A DNA stretch of 64,000 nucleotides from Neocallimastix lanati (nom. inval.) (taxonomy: Eukaryota > Neocallimastigomycota > Neocallimastigomycetes > Neocallimastigales > Neocallimastigaceae): assembly GCA_016946835.1 (NCBI GenBank), contig JACVTC010000251.1:24808-88807 (forward strand). The letters run 5' to 3'. The translations under genes and the position numbers were made by a program. Below the pieces are notes generated by a model, which saw only the letters and a program-made list of their open reading frames with translations, made no database searches and was not told the DNA's origin. Below are positions 33,357-44,613 of this stretch, in pieces. How positions within the stretch are numbered: position 1 is the first letter of the stretch; each line of letters begins with the position of its first letter.

Positions 33357-33373
33357 CCCCGATATCTCCACCA
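33357..33373 (-). other. E3 primer-binding site
   Basis: The minus strand reads TGGTGGAGATATCGGGG, 8 nt after the LTR. Its first 9 bases (TGGTGGAGA) equal those of the gag-only element, so the two use tRNAs with similar acceptor ends. The tRNA is not identified. Confidence 0.65.
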
Positions 33374-33381
33374 ATTTTTCA

Positions 33382-34169
33382 TGGTATGGTTCATATAATT
33401 TTAGGAATATAATAATAATTAACACAAATAATAAAATTACAATAAAAAAAATAATTTGTTTTAAAATCAATATTTATTTATTTAAATTTATAAAAGAAAA
33501 AATAATAATATAATTATTTATTTAATAAAAAGAAAGTTATTGATTATATTTTATTTCACTAAAATTACATGTATTTATATTTTTTTATGAAATTAAAATT
33601 TGTAAAGCCTAACTATTTTTTTAATAAACTAATTACTAATTATTTTTATAAATAAAACATTTAAATTGAAATTGAATTATTATTTTAGTTAATAATATTA
33701 TTGTTATAAATAGTAGTTATATATTATTGAATTATTAATTATTTAATAATAGTTTAATACTAATATATATAAAATAAAAATAAAGAGATTATACAGAATA
33801 TTTTATTGTGGTTTAGTTAAATTTAGTAATTAAAAATAAATTTAAATTGATAACGAAAATTTTAATAACTAATTAAATAGATTTGATTATTTTCAATATA
33901 ACATAATACAAAAGAAATATAATATTAATATATTAAGTGGGCAAGGACAATATTCTTGGCTAAAGATTTTTAATACATTATAATGGAATCGGATCGATAA
34001 TTCAAAAAGGAATTATAAGTTAATTAGTGATTTATTAACTTAAGATTTCTATTTAGTAATATTTGAAGAATATTGGAAAGTTCCAATTATATAGAATAGA
34101 ATAATCTATAAGGTTAGAATAATTTATATTATTCTAGCACAATTAGTATTATTTGTTCATTCTGTATTA
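33382..34169 (-). repeat. E3 5' LTR
   Basis: A 788-bp copy of 27146-27934; differences seen are one T-run indel and an isolated base change. Its outer end CTGTATTA adjoins the duplicated CAGG. Confidence 0.95.
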
Positions 34170-34183
34170 CAGGGCTATCACAA
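34170..34183 (+). promoter_or_regulatory. Pol III start region / insertion target of locus T3
   Basis: CAGGGCTATCACAA separates E3 from the tRNA. CAGG (-14 to -11) is the target site used by E3 and K and also flanks M. Confidence 0.65.
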
Positions 34184-34255
34184 GGGGTGTTAGCTCAGCG
34201 GTAGAGCAATTGACTGCAGATCAATAGGTCTTCGGTTCAAATCCGGAACGCCCCT
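34184..34255 (+). tRNA. tRNA-Cys(GCA), copy T3
   Basis: This 72-nt tRNA has a fully paired acceptor GGGGTGT/ACGCCCC (one U-G), anticodon GCA and B-box GGTTCAAATCC. It is identical to T4 and looks fully functional. Confidence 0.97.
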
Positions 34256-34267
34256 GTCTTATCGTTA

Positions 34268-34338
34268 GCGTTAATAGTATAGAGGTAGAATATTTGCCTT
34301 CCAAGCAAATGGCCCGGGTTCGATTCCCGGTTAACGCA
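34268..34338 (+). tRNA. tRNA-Gly(UCC), copy T3
   Basis: This 71-nt tRNA has the same sequence as the other three Gly copies, 12 nt after Cys (spacer GTCTTATCGTTA). Confidence 0.97.
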
Positions 34339-34346
34339 AATATTAA

Positions 34347-34355
34347 TTTTTTTTT
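34347..34355 (+). terminator. Pol III oligo-T terminator, locus T3
   Basis: A T9 run lies 8 nt after tRNA-Gly. Confidence 0.75.
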
Positions 34356-34765
34356 AAAAAAAAAAAGAGGTATTTAATTTATATTATTTTATTTTTAAGA
34401 ATTTATAATCTTCATTTGTACTATCAGAATCAGTACTTGACTCAATATTATTCCTATCATTTATTTTTTTTTTTTATAGACTAGGAAGAGAATACATTTC
34501 CAGTGCTTAATTAAATAATTTTTTTTTTATATTTTTTTTTTTTAGATAGAGAAAAATACACTTTCATAATTTTATTAATTTTGTTAAAAAAAAAAAAAAT
34601 AAAATAAAATAAAAAAAAGTAATAATACATGTAGGTAAAAAAGTACATTCGAAATAAAAAAAAAAAAAACAAAAAACAAAAAAAAAAAAAAATAATAAAA
34701 ATAAAAATAAAAATAAAAATAAAAAGTTAAAAAATAATTTTATTAATTTTATTAAAAATAATAAA

Positions 34766-34922
<157 letters not shown>

Positions 34923-35419
34923 ATGTAAGTAAAAAAGTACATTTGAAATTAAAAATAAAAAATTTAAAAGATAAAAAAATAAAAAGCTCGAAAATACTAT
35001 GTATTTCGGCAAGTTTTACTATGCAGGAATTCTCCCTTCCTAACAAATAAGAAATAATAATAATAATAATAAAACCAAGAAGTAATATATTTAAAATAAA
35101 TATTGTGGAGTCCACTAAACTCTCACCAGATTCATCATTTATTGAACTACTAAGGAGAAATTCACCCTTCGTAAAAAAGATGTTTTTTTTTTTTTTTTTA
35201 TAGTCTGCAATTATTGCGAATTTTAATCTTTTATTTATTTATTCTTTTATAAAATACATGAATACTTTGAATTTTTAATAAAAAAATAAAAAATCACAGA
35301 ATTAATTAATAAAATAAATAAATAGTATGTGTCCAATTAGAGCATAATAATAATTCAAATAATAACATAAAAAAAAAAGAAATATTTAAAAATAAAGTGT
35401 ATAAATAAATTCAAGAAAA

Positions 35420-36020
35420 AAGTTCATAGGCAACGAACCTCATTTCCTTTTGAATTAGGGTTTGAATGGACTATTTGAAAAGAAATTATGATCTTCCCCC
35501 TTTCAGAGGCAATCGGCCTCTGTAAGCTTGTCTTAACTTCATTTTCAGTGTTGACTCTTCTGGTTAGTTTGCACTTATACCATCAGAATAATAAACCCTT
35601 GTCGAGTACTAGCCCGAGGCATAATTTCTGTTGTAAAAGAGAGACAACAGATTCGTATCAAGAATGGTGTTTTTTTAGAATAATTATCAGAAATGATTTT
35701 TGGTTCTTAAACAAAAACATCTCAATTCCTTTCTTAATTTAAAAATTAATAATGTTTCTGTATCTGTATCTTTTCCCACCAAAAAGGATGTTATATCATC
35801 GGTACCCACGTCACATATATATTTACACACTCACTATTCAGAAAATTTTCTAATATTAATGCGACTTTCGCCAATTGACCTATTTACTGCATTATTAATA
35901 TTGATATTATTATTTGCACTATCACTAATATTTAGTATTACTAATTATCAAAATAAAGATAGAAATTTTGGAATTTTTGCGTTACTAGGTCGATATGTAG
36001 AATTGTATATCAATAATTAA
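35420..36020 (+). other. Conserved ORF-bearing segment, unknown, copy T3
   Basis: This is the counterpart of 9626-10220 and 59769-60347. Open frames are 35488-35742 (84 codons) and 35700-36020 (106 codons), overlapping in different frames. The second ends with the hydrophobic helix TALLILILLFALSLIF. A GTAAG...TTTTCAG pair (35522-35548) could be a 27-nt intron but keeps the frame, so it proves nothing. I do not recognise the product. Confidence 0.4.
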
Positions 36021-36879
36021 ATAATAATTATATAAGAATAGAATATTAATTTATAATAAATAAAACAATATTTTAAAAACACTTTATACTTAAAATATAT
36101 TATAAATAATAATTTTCTTTTGAAGAGTTTAAAATAATATTTATTTTATAAGAATAAGTATTGAATTATTTATATACAATTATTGTGAAATACACATATA
36201 CACACAATAATCTTACAAAGAACATAAAAAAGAATTTAATAATTCTTCTTTATTAACAATGATATTTCAATTGTTATTGATACAATATTTTATTAAATAC
36301 CCTATATGTTAGTTAGACATTTATTCAAAAGAGAATTATTTCAAAAATATTATATTACAATAATTACATTTACTTTTTACTTATTTATTATTTATTTATT
36401 ATTTTATAAAGTAGTTTTATAATGACAAGTACATATTTTAATTATTATTATTTATTTAAAAATATTTATTTATATATAATTTTCATTATTATATTTTAAT
36501 TTTTTTTATAAATATTATTTACTAAACTAATTAATAAATATTAATATAAAAAAAATTCATAACTTTTCACTTATAACTATTAATTAATATTATTCCATAA
36601 TTTTCCTAACTATTTTAATATTAATACATCCATCATATAATTAAACATTCAACCAATATTCTAATTAATATAACTAATTTTATTATATATTCATAAATTT
36701 TTTAATAGCTTTAATTTTATTATTTTAATAATTATTAATAATAAATTGTATTTAATAATATATTTCAAGATTCATTATATAAAAATAATTTTTAATAATG
36801 AATATATATATAAATTTTTTTTTTTAAAAAATAGTATTTTTGTTATTTTATTCTATTTCTATAAGACATGTATCACTAT

Positions 36880-37318
36880 TGATATGGGCACTGATCACAC
36901 ACAATATTTAAAAAAAAACACAATATTAAATATTATAAATAAATAGAGATTCAATTCAAATAAAAGTGTTTTAATAAATTTTATTATTTTATTGTCTACT
37001 TTTTCAAAAGAAAGAAAATTTTCTTCCTTTTACAATTCATGATAAATAATTTTTATTATAAATAATTATATTATAATTATTTTATTTTATATAAATTCAT
37101 TATAATTATTTTATTATTAAATAAATTTAAATAATTTCATTACATTTTCAACTTATAATAATTATTTTAATATTTAATATTTATTATAACTATTATAATT
37201 TATTATTAATATTTTATTAATATATATATATATTTTTTTTATTAGTATTATTTTTTTTATTAAATATTTCTTTTATATATGCTTATTTGAAATACATAAA
37301 GCTACTCCTAAATCGTCA
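36880..37318. repeat. LTR N, copy T3, internally deleted
   Basis: It starts TGATATGGGCACTGATCACA, loses the middle near 37030 and ends CTCCTAAATCGTCAT. Confidence 0.65.
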
Positions 37319-37319
37319 T

Positions 37320-37933
37320 TGATTCAGAACATTTAAAATATTCCATATCGAGTTATTTATTTATTTGGTCGTTTCTCTAAGGAATTATGACAAAATAATA
37401 TATTTTAATAAATTATAAGAAAATAATTTATAATAATAATATTTTATAATAATATTTTATTTTTTATTTATTTTTATTATTTTATTTTTTTATATAATAA
37501 TATTTATTACTACATTCTCATAATTTTATTTAAGAGTTAAAATAATTTTTTAATATTATATTTTTATTAAACATATCTCTTAAAATATAAATAATATATA
37601 ACTATTAATATTTAAAATATATTTCCTTAGTAAAATAAAATTATCAATATTTATAATTCCAAAAACTATATAATTATCAAAATAATATTTTAAATATAAA
37701 ATAAAACTTATTAATAATAATGATGAATTAATTTATTATCATAGTAATAAAATCATTAAAAATATAATTATATATTTTAATTATGATAAAAGAAATTAAC
37801 CATCCCTTTTAAAAATAATTATTTGAATAACCACATATATCAATTATTTTAATTATTATAACCAATAATAATTATACATTATTTCTAACCTAAATTTTTT
37901 ACGTAAATCTTATTTTTATAGAGGTACTATAAC
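37320..37933 (-). repeat. Solo LTR E, copy T3
   Basis: It runs TGATTCAGAACATT...GAGGTACTATAA with the shared GACAAAATAATATATTTTAA block. Confidence 0.75.
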
Positions 37934-37938
37934 GAGAT

Positions 37939-38651
37939 TGATACAGAGCATTTAAAATATCCCATATCGAGTTATTTATTTAGTTGGTCGTTTCTCTAAG
38001 GAATTATGACACGATAATATATTCTAATAAATAATAAGAAAATAATTAATAAAAATAATGTTCTTTTTTTTTTTTTATAATAATATATTATTCTTTATTT
38101 ATTTTTATTATTTTATCTTTACTTTTATAAATATTTATTATTATATTCTCATAATTTTATATAATTATTAAAATAATTATTTATTATTATATTATTATTA
38201 AACATATAATTATTAAAATAATTATTTATTATCATATTTTTATTAAACATATCTCTTAAGCAATTAATTTTTTAATAACTTTATTTAAAAAAACAATTTC
38301 ATAATTAAATAATATATAGATATTAATATTTTTAAATATATTTCCTAAATAAAATATTATAATCAACATTTATAATATAATTCCTAAAACTATATAATTA
38401 AATAATATTTAAAATATAAAATAAAACTTATTAATAATAATGATGAATTAATTTATTATCGTAGTAATAAAATCATTAATAATATAATTATATATTTTAA
38501 TTATGATAAAAGAAATTAACCATTCCTTTTAAAAATAATTATTTGAATAACTACATAATCAATTATTTTAATTATTAATAACAAATAATATTTATACATT
38601 ATTTCTAACCTAAATTTTTTACCTAAATCTTATTTATATAGCGGTACTATA
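37939..38651 (-). repeat. Solo LTR E', second tandem copy
   Basis: It runs TGATACAGAGCATT...GCGGTACTATA. It is similar to 37320-37933 and to 22458-23135, and contains a short internal duplication at about 38200-38245. Confidence 0.75.
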
Positions 38652-38658
38652 AACAAAG

Positions 38659-39946
38659 TGATACGGGCTGGGTTGAAACACTAAGATATTCAAAACAAAA
38701 AAAAATAAATATTAACACATAACTATAAAAATAAATTTGGAAACAAGAAAAAAATTAAATTTTAAAATATTCTTTATTTAAATTCAAAATTAAAATTATT
38801 TGTTCCCCGTATTAAAAAGAAAGAAATTTATTCTTCTTTTTATACTTTTATTTTAATACATTTTATTTGTTATTAATATATTCTTTATAAAAAAAAAACT
38901 ATTATAACTATTTTATTTTAATTTTTAACTATTATTTTAAATTATTTTTTAAAAAAAAAAATAACATTTATTAAATTAAAATATAAAAATTAATTTAGAG
39001 ATTGTATCACGAAGGGCATTCCGGGCGGTAGCTTCTTCTTGATATTGTTTTCAGAGAGAGAATTATACAGAATTGATATTTTCTGTATTTTAGATCATTT
39101 TTATTATTGAAATTCTTCTGTATTTTAGTTCATTTTTATTTTAATAAAGATTTAATTTATTTTTGATTTTTGTTTTATTTTTAGTTTATTTCAAAGGTTT
39201 AGAAAATATTATACAGAAACTTATAATTCTGTATTTTATATCAAATATTTATTGAAATAGGTTTTTATTATTCTTAATATAAAAATAAGAATTAGTAATG
39301 ATTTAAATATTATATAATTTTTAATAAGAATATTTAGTAATAATTTTTATTAGATTTGATATTAATAAAAGATTTTAATAAGAATATTTAATAATAATTT
39401 TTATTATATTTAATATTAATAAAAGAAATTAATAAGAATATTTAATAATAATTTTTGTTATATTTAATATTAATAAAAGAATTTTATAAGAATATTTAAT
39501 AATAATTTTTATTATATTTAATATTAATAAAAGAAATTTATAAGAATATTTAATAATAATTTTTATTAGATTTAATATTAATAAAAGATTTTTATTAGAA
39601 TATTTAATAGTAATTTTTATTATATTTGATATTAATAAAAGATTTTAATAAGAATATTTAATAATAATTTTTATTATATTTGATATTAATAAAAGAAATT
39701 TATAAGAATAATTAATAATAATTTTTATTATATTTAATATTAATAAAAGAATTTTATAAGAATATTTAATAATAATTTTTATTATATTTAATATTAATAA
39801 AAGAAATTTATAAGAATATTTAATAATAATTTTTATTATATTTGATATTAATAAAAGATTTTAATAAGAATATTTAATAATAATTTTATTTTATTATTAA
39901 GAGTATTTAATAGGAAATACAAGGTATTTAGTGACACCCCATATCA
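38659..39946 (+). repeat. Repeat M, copy 2, with minisatellite
   Basis: It starts TGATACGGGCTGGG and ends GACACCCCATATCA. It includes the GC-richer CGAAGGGCATTCCGGGCGGT (39009-39028) and about ten 54-bp repeats (39330-39900). It is in opposite orientation to copy 1. Confidence 0.75.
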
Positions 39947-39949
39947 AAG

Positions 39950-40912
39950 TGTAAGAATCTATAATTATTTTTAAATAAAATAATTATATTTTCTTAGTTA
40001 AGTTATAATTATAACTTTATTTAATTATATAATATTTATTCATTTAAATATCATTAATAATTTATTAAACTCAATATTAAATAATTATTAATTTAATACA
40101 ACAAATTTATTTAATTAATTATTATTTATACATTTATAAATAATTATAGTTTATATAATTATACATTTAATTATTAAATTTATTAGTCTTAGTTTATTTA
40201 TTTAATTAAATTGTAAACAAATATATTATGTATTCTAATATGTACTTAATAATGTATTCTATATTTTGTTTATTAATATCATTATTATGTTATTTTCCTT
40301 ATTTGTAAATTTATGATTTTATGGTCGAAATATCTTTTACTATTTTATTCTTTTATTTTCGATCAATTAAATTAGATTAGCTAATCGGTAAATTAGGGTT
40401 TTTCCCAATCACTTTTTAAAAGTAATTGGTTTTACCTAATTGATACGATGATCGATATGGATAGAATATCGATCAAAAATCTTATCTAGGTTTTTTTCTC
40501 TCTAATCTTTTCCTAGATAAGAGATTTGTTAAGATTAGAAAACATTTTTTAATTTAACCTTATTTTTCAAAAAAGTATAAATAAGGCTTTTGAATTCTCT
40601 TTGAGAAATCAAGAGTTATTATTATAACAATTATAATATAGTAATAACATTAATAAATTTTTTATATTTCTATTTTAATAAAGTAAGTTTTAATAAAAAA
40701 CAAATTTAAAAAATAAAATAAAATAATCTTTTCTCTTTGACAATTTTGTGTTATTAGTTTATTATAATTAGTTATAATAAACTCTTTCTTATAGAAGATA
40801 AGTATATTTATCTTTTTTTTGTTTTCTCAATTTAATAATAATTATTATTTAGTTATTATTAAGTTGTAGTCAATAATTTAATTCTAATTAATTTTATAAT
40901 TAAATTATTACA
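39950..40912 (+). repeat. Solo LTR C, Tf1-like (963 bp)
   Basis: It runs TGTAAGAATCTATA...AATTATTACA with flanks CAAAG (39945-39949) and CAAAA (40913-40917), a near-match. TATAAATA (40576) lies 35 nt before AAGAGTTATT, the predicted start shared with E4. A hairpin formed by CTTTTGAATTCTC and GAGAAATCAAGAG lies between them. Confidence 0.85.
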
Positions 40913-40918
40913 CAAAAA

Positions 40919-41399
40919 TGATACGATATTTTTATTAAACATCAATATCAATATTTATTTTATTTTATTTGGACGATAACAGTAGGGAATAATTGACAAA
41001 ATAATATATTCTAATATTATATAGAATAATACATACAATAATAATATTCACACTTTAATATTTAGTTTATTTATTTTATTTATTTATTATCATTCATCAA
41101 TAAAAATACATCATCAATATATTTGTTAACTAGTTAAAATATAATTAAATCATTCAATAAAATATAATTAATTACTAAAATCTCTTATGTTATTAATGTA
41201 AACTAAATATAAAACTACACTAAACTATACTAATAAACATGTTTATAGGTTAAATTATTAATAAAACTAAATTAATATTAATAAAAGAACCATTCTTTAA
41301 ACTATATTATTACTAAATTATTATTAACCAATAAGATTTCATCAAATAATTTCTAACCTAATTTCACTAAATTATGGTATTTATGATGGTACCGTATCA
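40919..41399 (-). repeat. Solo LTR F, Ty3-like (481 bp)
   Basis: It runs TGATACGATATT...GTACCGTATCA and is almost identical to 50423-50917. The left flank is AAAA. It has the GACAAAATAATATATTCTAA block. Confidence 0.88.
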
Positions 41400-41402
41400 A
41401 AA

Positions 41403-42933
41403 TGTAAGAAATAATAATAAATTTTTAAATTTTAATTATTATTTCTTATTATGTATTAAATACTTAATAATTAGAAATACATTATTTTTACATTATCATT
41501 ATTTATTTTGTAACAATGTACTATAACTATTACATGTAAAATTATTTAAAAATTAGGAGTAGTTAACCAATTATTAGTTAAACTTAATAATTAAAAATTT
41601 TATTAATATTAGTTAATATTTATTCGTTATAATTGTTATTTAAATGTTTAGACATAATCAAAAATTATTTTAAATTTTTCATAACAAAAAATTTTTTCTA
41701 AATTTGGACAAATTTTTTCAATTTTTAATTTTTTTTTATTATTTATTTTGGACATTTAATTAAAATTATTTATTATAAAAATAATTAGAAAATCGATCTT
41801 TAAGGTTTTCCCGAATACTGATTGGTATCGGTTTTACTTAATGATCCGATGATTAATATGTTTAGAATATTAATCGAAACTTATTTAGGTTTTTCTTCTA
41901 ATCTTTTCCTAAATAAGAAATTTGTTAAGATTAGACAATATTTAATTTAAAATTTTGAAAAAGTATAAATAGAGACTCTTAAGTTCTTTTAGAAATTAAG
42001 AGTTATTATTATAAGAAAAATAATAATAACAATAAAATTTTATAAATTAATAACAATAAATTTATTCTTTTTTAATCTTAAAATAAATTTTATTTATTAT
42101 TTTTTTTTTAAAAAAAAAAAAATAAATTAAATTTATTTAAATTTTCTTATAATAAACTCGATTTATTTTAATAAAACAAATTTAAATTTCTCAATTTTAG
42201 TTAATAATAATATTATTAATATAAAATTGTTGTTAAGATAATAACTGAATTTCAATTTCAATTTCAATTTCAATAATTCAGTTATTTGAATTTCAATATT
42301 AATAAATAATAATATAATAATTATTATTAAATTAACTTTATTAAAATATTTAGGAATTAGTCTAGGCCAACTAATTACTAAATATTATTAACATATTGAA
42401 ATTAATATATATTAAATAATGTAAACACGTGATTGTCATTAAATTAATTTCTACATATTATATTTTAATTATAAAATATAATATTTAGTTATTATATTCT
42501 TATATTTTATTTATATTAAATATTTATATTATTTTCTTAGTTTATATTATCAATATCAAACTTATATTAATATTATTACATATTCATATTAATAATTAAT
42601 ATTTTAATAATTAATTATTTTATATATAAATACATGTTTAAATCTTTTGATTAATCCTTTGTAGGATTATTGTAATTTAAATTATAGTAATAATTATATA
42701 AAATAATAATGTAATAAAATATTATTAAGATTAAATAAAATTTATATTTTAAATAAAAACTTATTCATAAAATTTACTAATAACAATATGTTTTAAATAA
42801 GAATAAAATTAAATTATTAATTAATTACTATAATTTGGCATCTTGACCTAATCGTTAAGACCAAATTACCTAAAAACTTTGACAATTGTAGATTAGAAAT
42901 TGATATAAAAAAATTTTATTTCAATTTCTAACA
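41403..42933 (+). repeat. Solo LTR I, Tf1-like, split by LTR H
   Basis: It runs TGTAAGAAATAATA...TTTCTAACA with perfect 5-bp duplication CAAAA (41398-41402, 42934-42938). TATAAATA (41964) lies 34 nt before AAGAGTTATT. LTR H (42231-42884) is inserted near its end. Confidence 0.85.
42231..42884. repeat. Solo LTR H, second copy, nested in LTR I
   Basis: It runs TGTTAAGATAAT...AACTTTGACA (654 bp) with perfect duplication ATTGT (42226-42230, 42885-42889). It is highly similar to 23801-24482. Confidence 0.9.
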
Positions 42934-42940
42934 CAAAAAC

Positions 42941-43571
42941 TGATAAATAATAATAATATATATTAAGAAATAGTAAAAGATTTTATAATATTTTAAATAT
43001 TAAAATAATTAAATAGTAATAACTTAATAATAATCTTGTTCATAATATTAAATAATTATAATAATTTTTATTATCATAATAATATTATTTAATAATAATA
43101 TTTATATACATTTGATTGGAAAATATAGTTACACCAACTATAATAATAATATAAATATAAAATTTTTTATATGGAATAATTAGTTCTTTAGAAATTAATT
43201 TATAAAATAATTATGAAATTTATTAAGAGAATTTATTTAGAAAAATAATGAATTTTAACAATTAAAAATATTTCTCAACGTTGTATAATCAACTATAAAA
43301 ATATTAAATAAAAATTATTATTATAACAAATATATAAAGTTATAAACTATATTATTTATATTATAGTATTTAACTATTTTAATTATTTATAAAAAGAATT
43401 ATAATATTTAATATATAGATTAAATATTATATAAATTTTTAATAAAACATTTTTTTTAAAATAATTAAGTAAATTTAAATATTAAATATCGGTAAAACTT
43501 GTTAAAATAAAACAAGGTAAAACGATATAAAATAAGTTTAAGAAAATAAAATAAATAATACCTTAAACTTA
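42941..43571 (-). repeat. Putative old LTR J
   Basis: It starts TGATAAATAATAATAA after AAAAAC, recalling the E5 LTR start. Its end, before TTAAA, is not clear. No gene is visible. The call rests on its position in the stack. Confidence 0.4.
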
Positions 43572-43576
43572 TTAAA

Positions 43577-44154
43577 TGTAATAGCTATACTAAAACTAAA
43601 ATTAATTAATATAACTATTATCTACAATTTTAATATTATTTTTACATAATATTAAAATTGAAAAAATAAAATTAAAAAAAAAATAAAAATTATACTTAAT
43701 TATACTGAGTTTATTATAAGTAAATATAACAAACAATAACCAAGCAACAGCAGAATAGTAGTTGAAAATATTTTTTTAAAAAAAAAAAAAAACCTTTTAT
43801 GATTAATAACAGTTTTTTTTTTGATATATAAATAAAAAATTTATTTTATTTGTTATTATTTATTATATTTTCTTAAAATAATAACTCTTGATTTCTCAAA
43901 GAGAATTCAAGAGTCCTATTTATATTTTTTTAAAAAATTAATCTGTTAAATAAATTTATTTTCTAATCTTAACAAAAAATCTATTTAGGAAAAGATTAGA
44001 AGAAAAACCTAAATAGTTTTTCGATCAATATTCTAATCATATTGATCATCGTATAATTAAAGAAAACCTATTTGTTAGGAAAAACATTAATTACCGATTT
44101 TCTAATTAATTATAAAATATTAAATATTGATAGGATAGGAATTAATAAAAAAAA

Positions 44155-44185
<31 letters not shown>

Positions 44186-44613
44186 CATTTAAAAAATAAA
44201 GATTAAATAATATGATAGATTAGATACATTTATAGTTTATAATACATTATAAAATACATAATTCATTTTAATTAAAATAACTAATATTTTTATGGTAAAA
44301 TATTAAATACAAATTTACATAATTTTTTGTAAAAATTCTATTTAAATGAATAATAATAATAAGTAAATAAATTTTATATTATTTATATAAATGTATAAAA
44401 TTATAATATATAAATAAATTTAAATCAATATATGAAAATATAACTATTAAATAAATTTATAAGTTAAAATCAATGAATATATTAATTATTATTTAAATAA
44501 ATAATTATTTAAAAATAATTATTATTTTATAAATAATTATAAATTATTAATGATTTTTCATTAATTATAAGAAATATTAATTATTCATTATTGAATAATT
44601 ATGATTTCTTACA
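43577..44613 (-). repeat. E4 3' LTR
   Basis: It starts TGTAAGAAATC on the minus strand and ends GCTATTACA. Its first bases supply the pol stop codon (A-TG TAA). It contains the same promoter block as 49683-49731. Confidence 0.93.

Larger units (their letters stand above)
27146..34169 (-). mobile_element. Ty3-like LTR retrotransposon E3, full length, frames open
   Basis: LTRs are at 27146-27934 and 33382-34169 (789/788 bp), nearly identical. The 4-bp target duplication CAGG is at 27142-27145 and 34170-34173. Gag and pol are open, joined by a -1 frameshift signal. The LTR ends in TATTA rather than the usual CA at the outer (5') end. It lies 14 bp upstream of tRNA-Cys T3. The copy is young and could be active, with caution about two unusual catalytic motifs in pol. 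Confidence 0.95.

Noticed and set aside
35522-35548. 27-nt GTAAG...CAG intron
   Set aside because: It has splice-like ends, but removing it does not join frames or reveal a known protein.
35420-35560. Possible match to a mitochondrial NADH dehydrogenase subunit 3-like motif (SFPFELGFEW)
   Set aside because: The short motif is interrupted by stops and lacks the following conserved helix; the resemblance is too weak to call.
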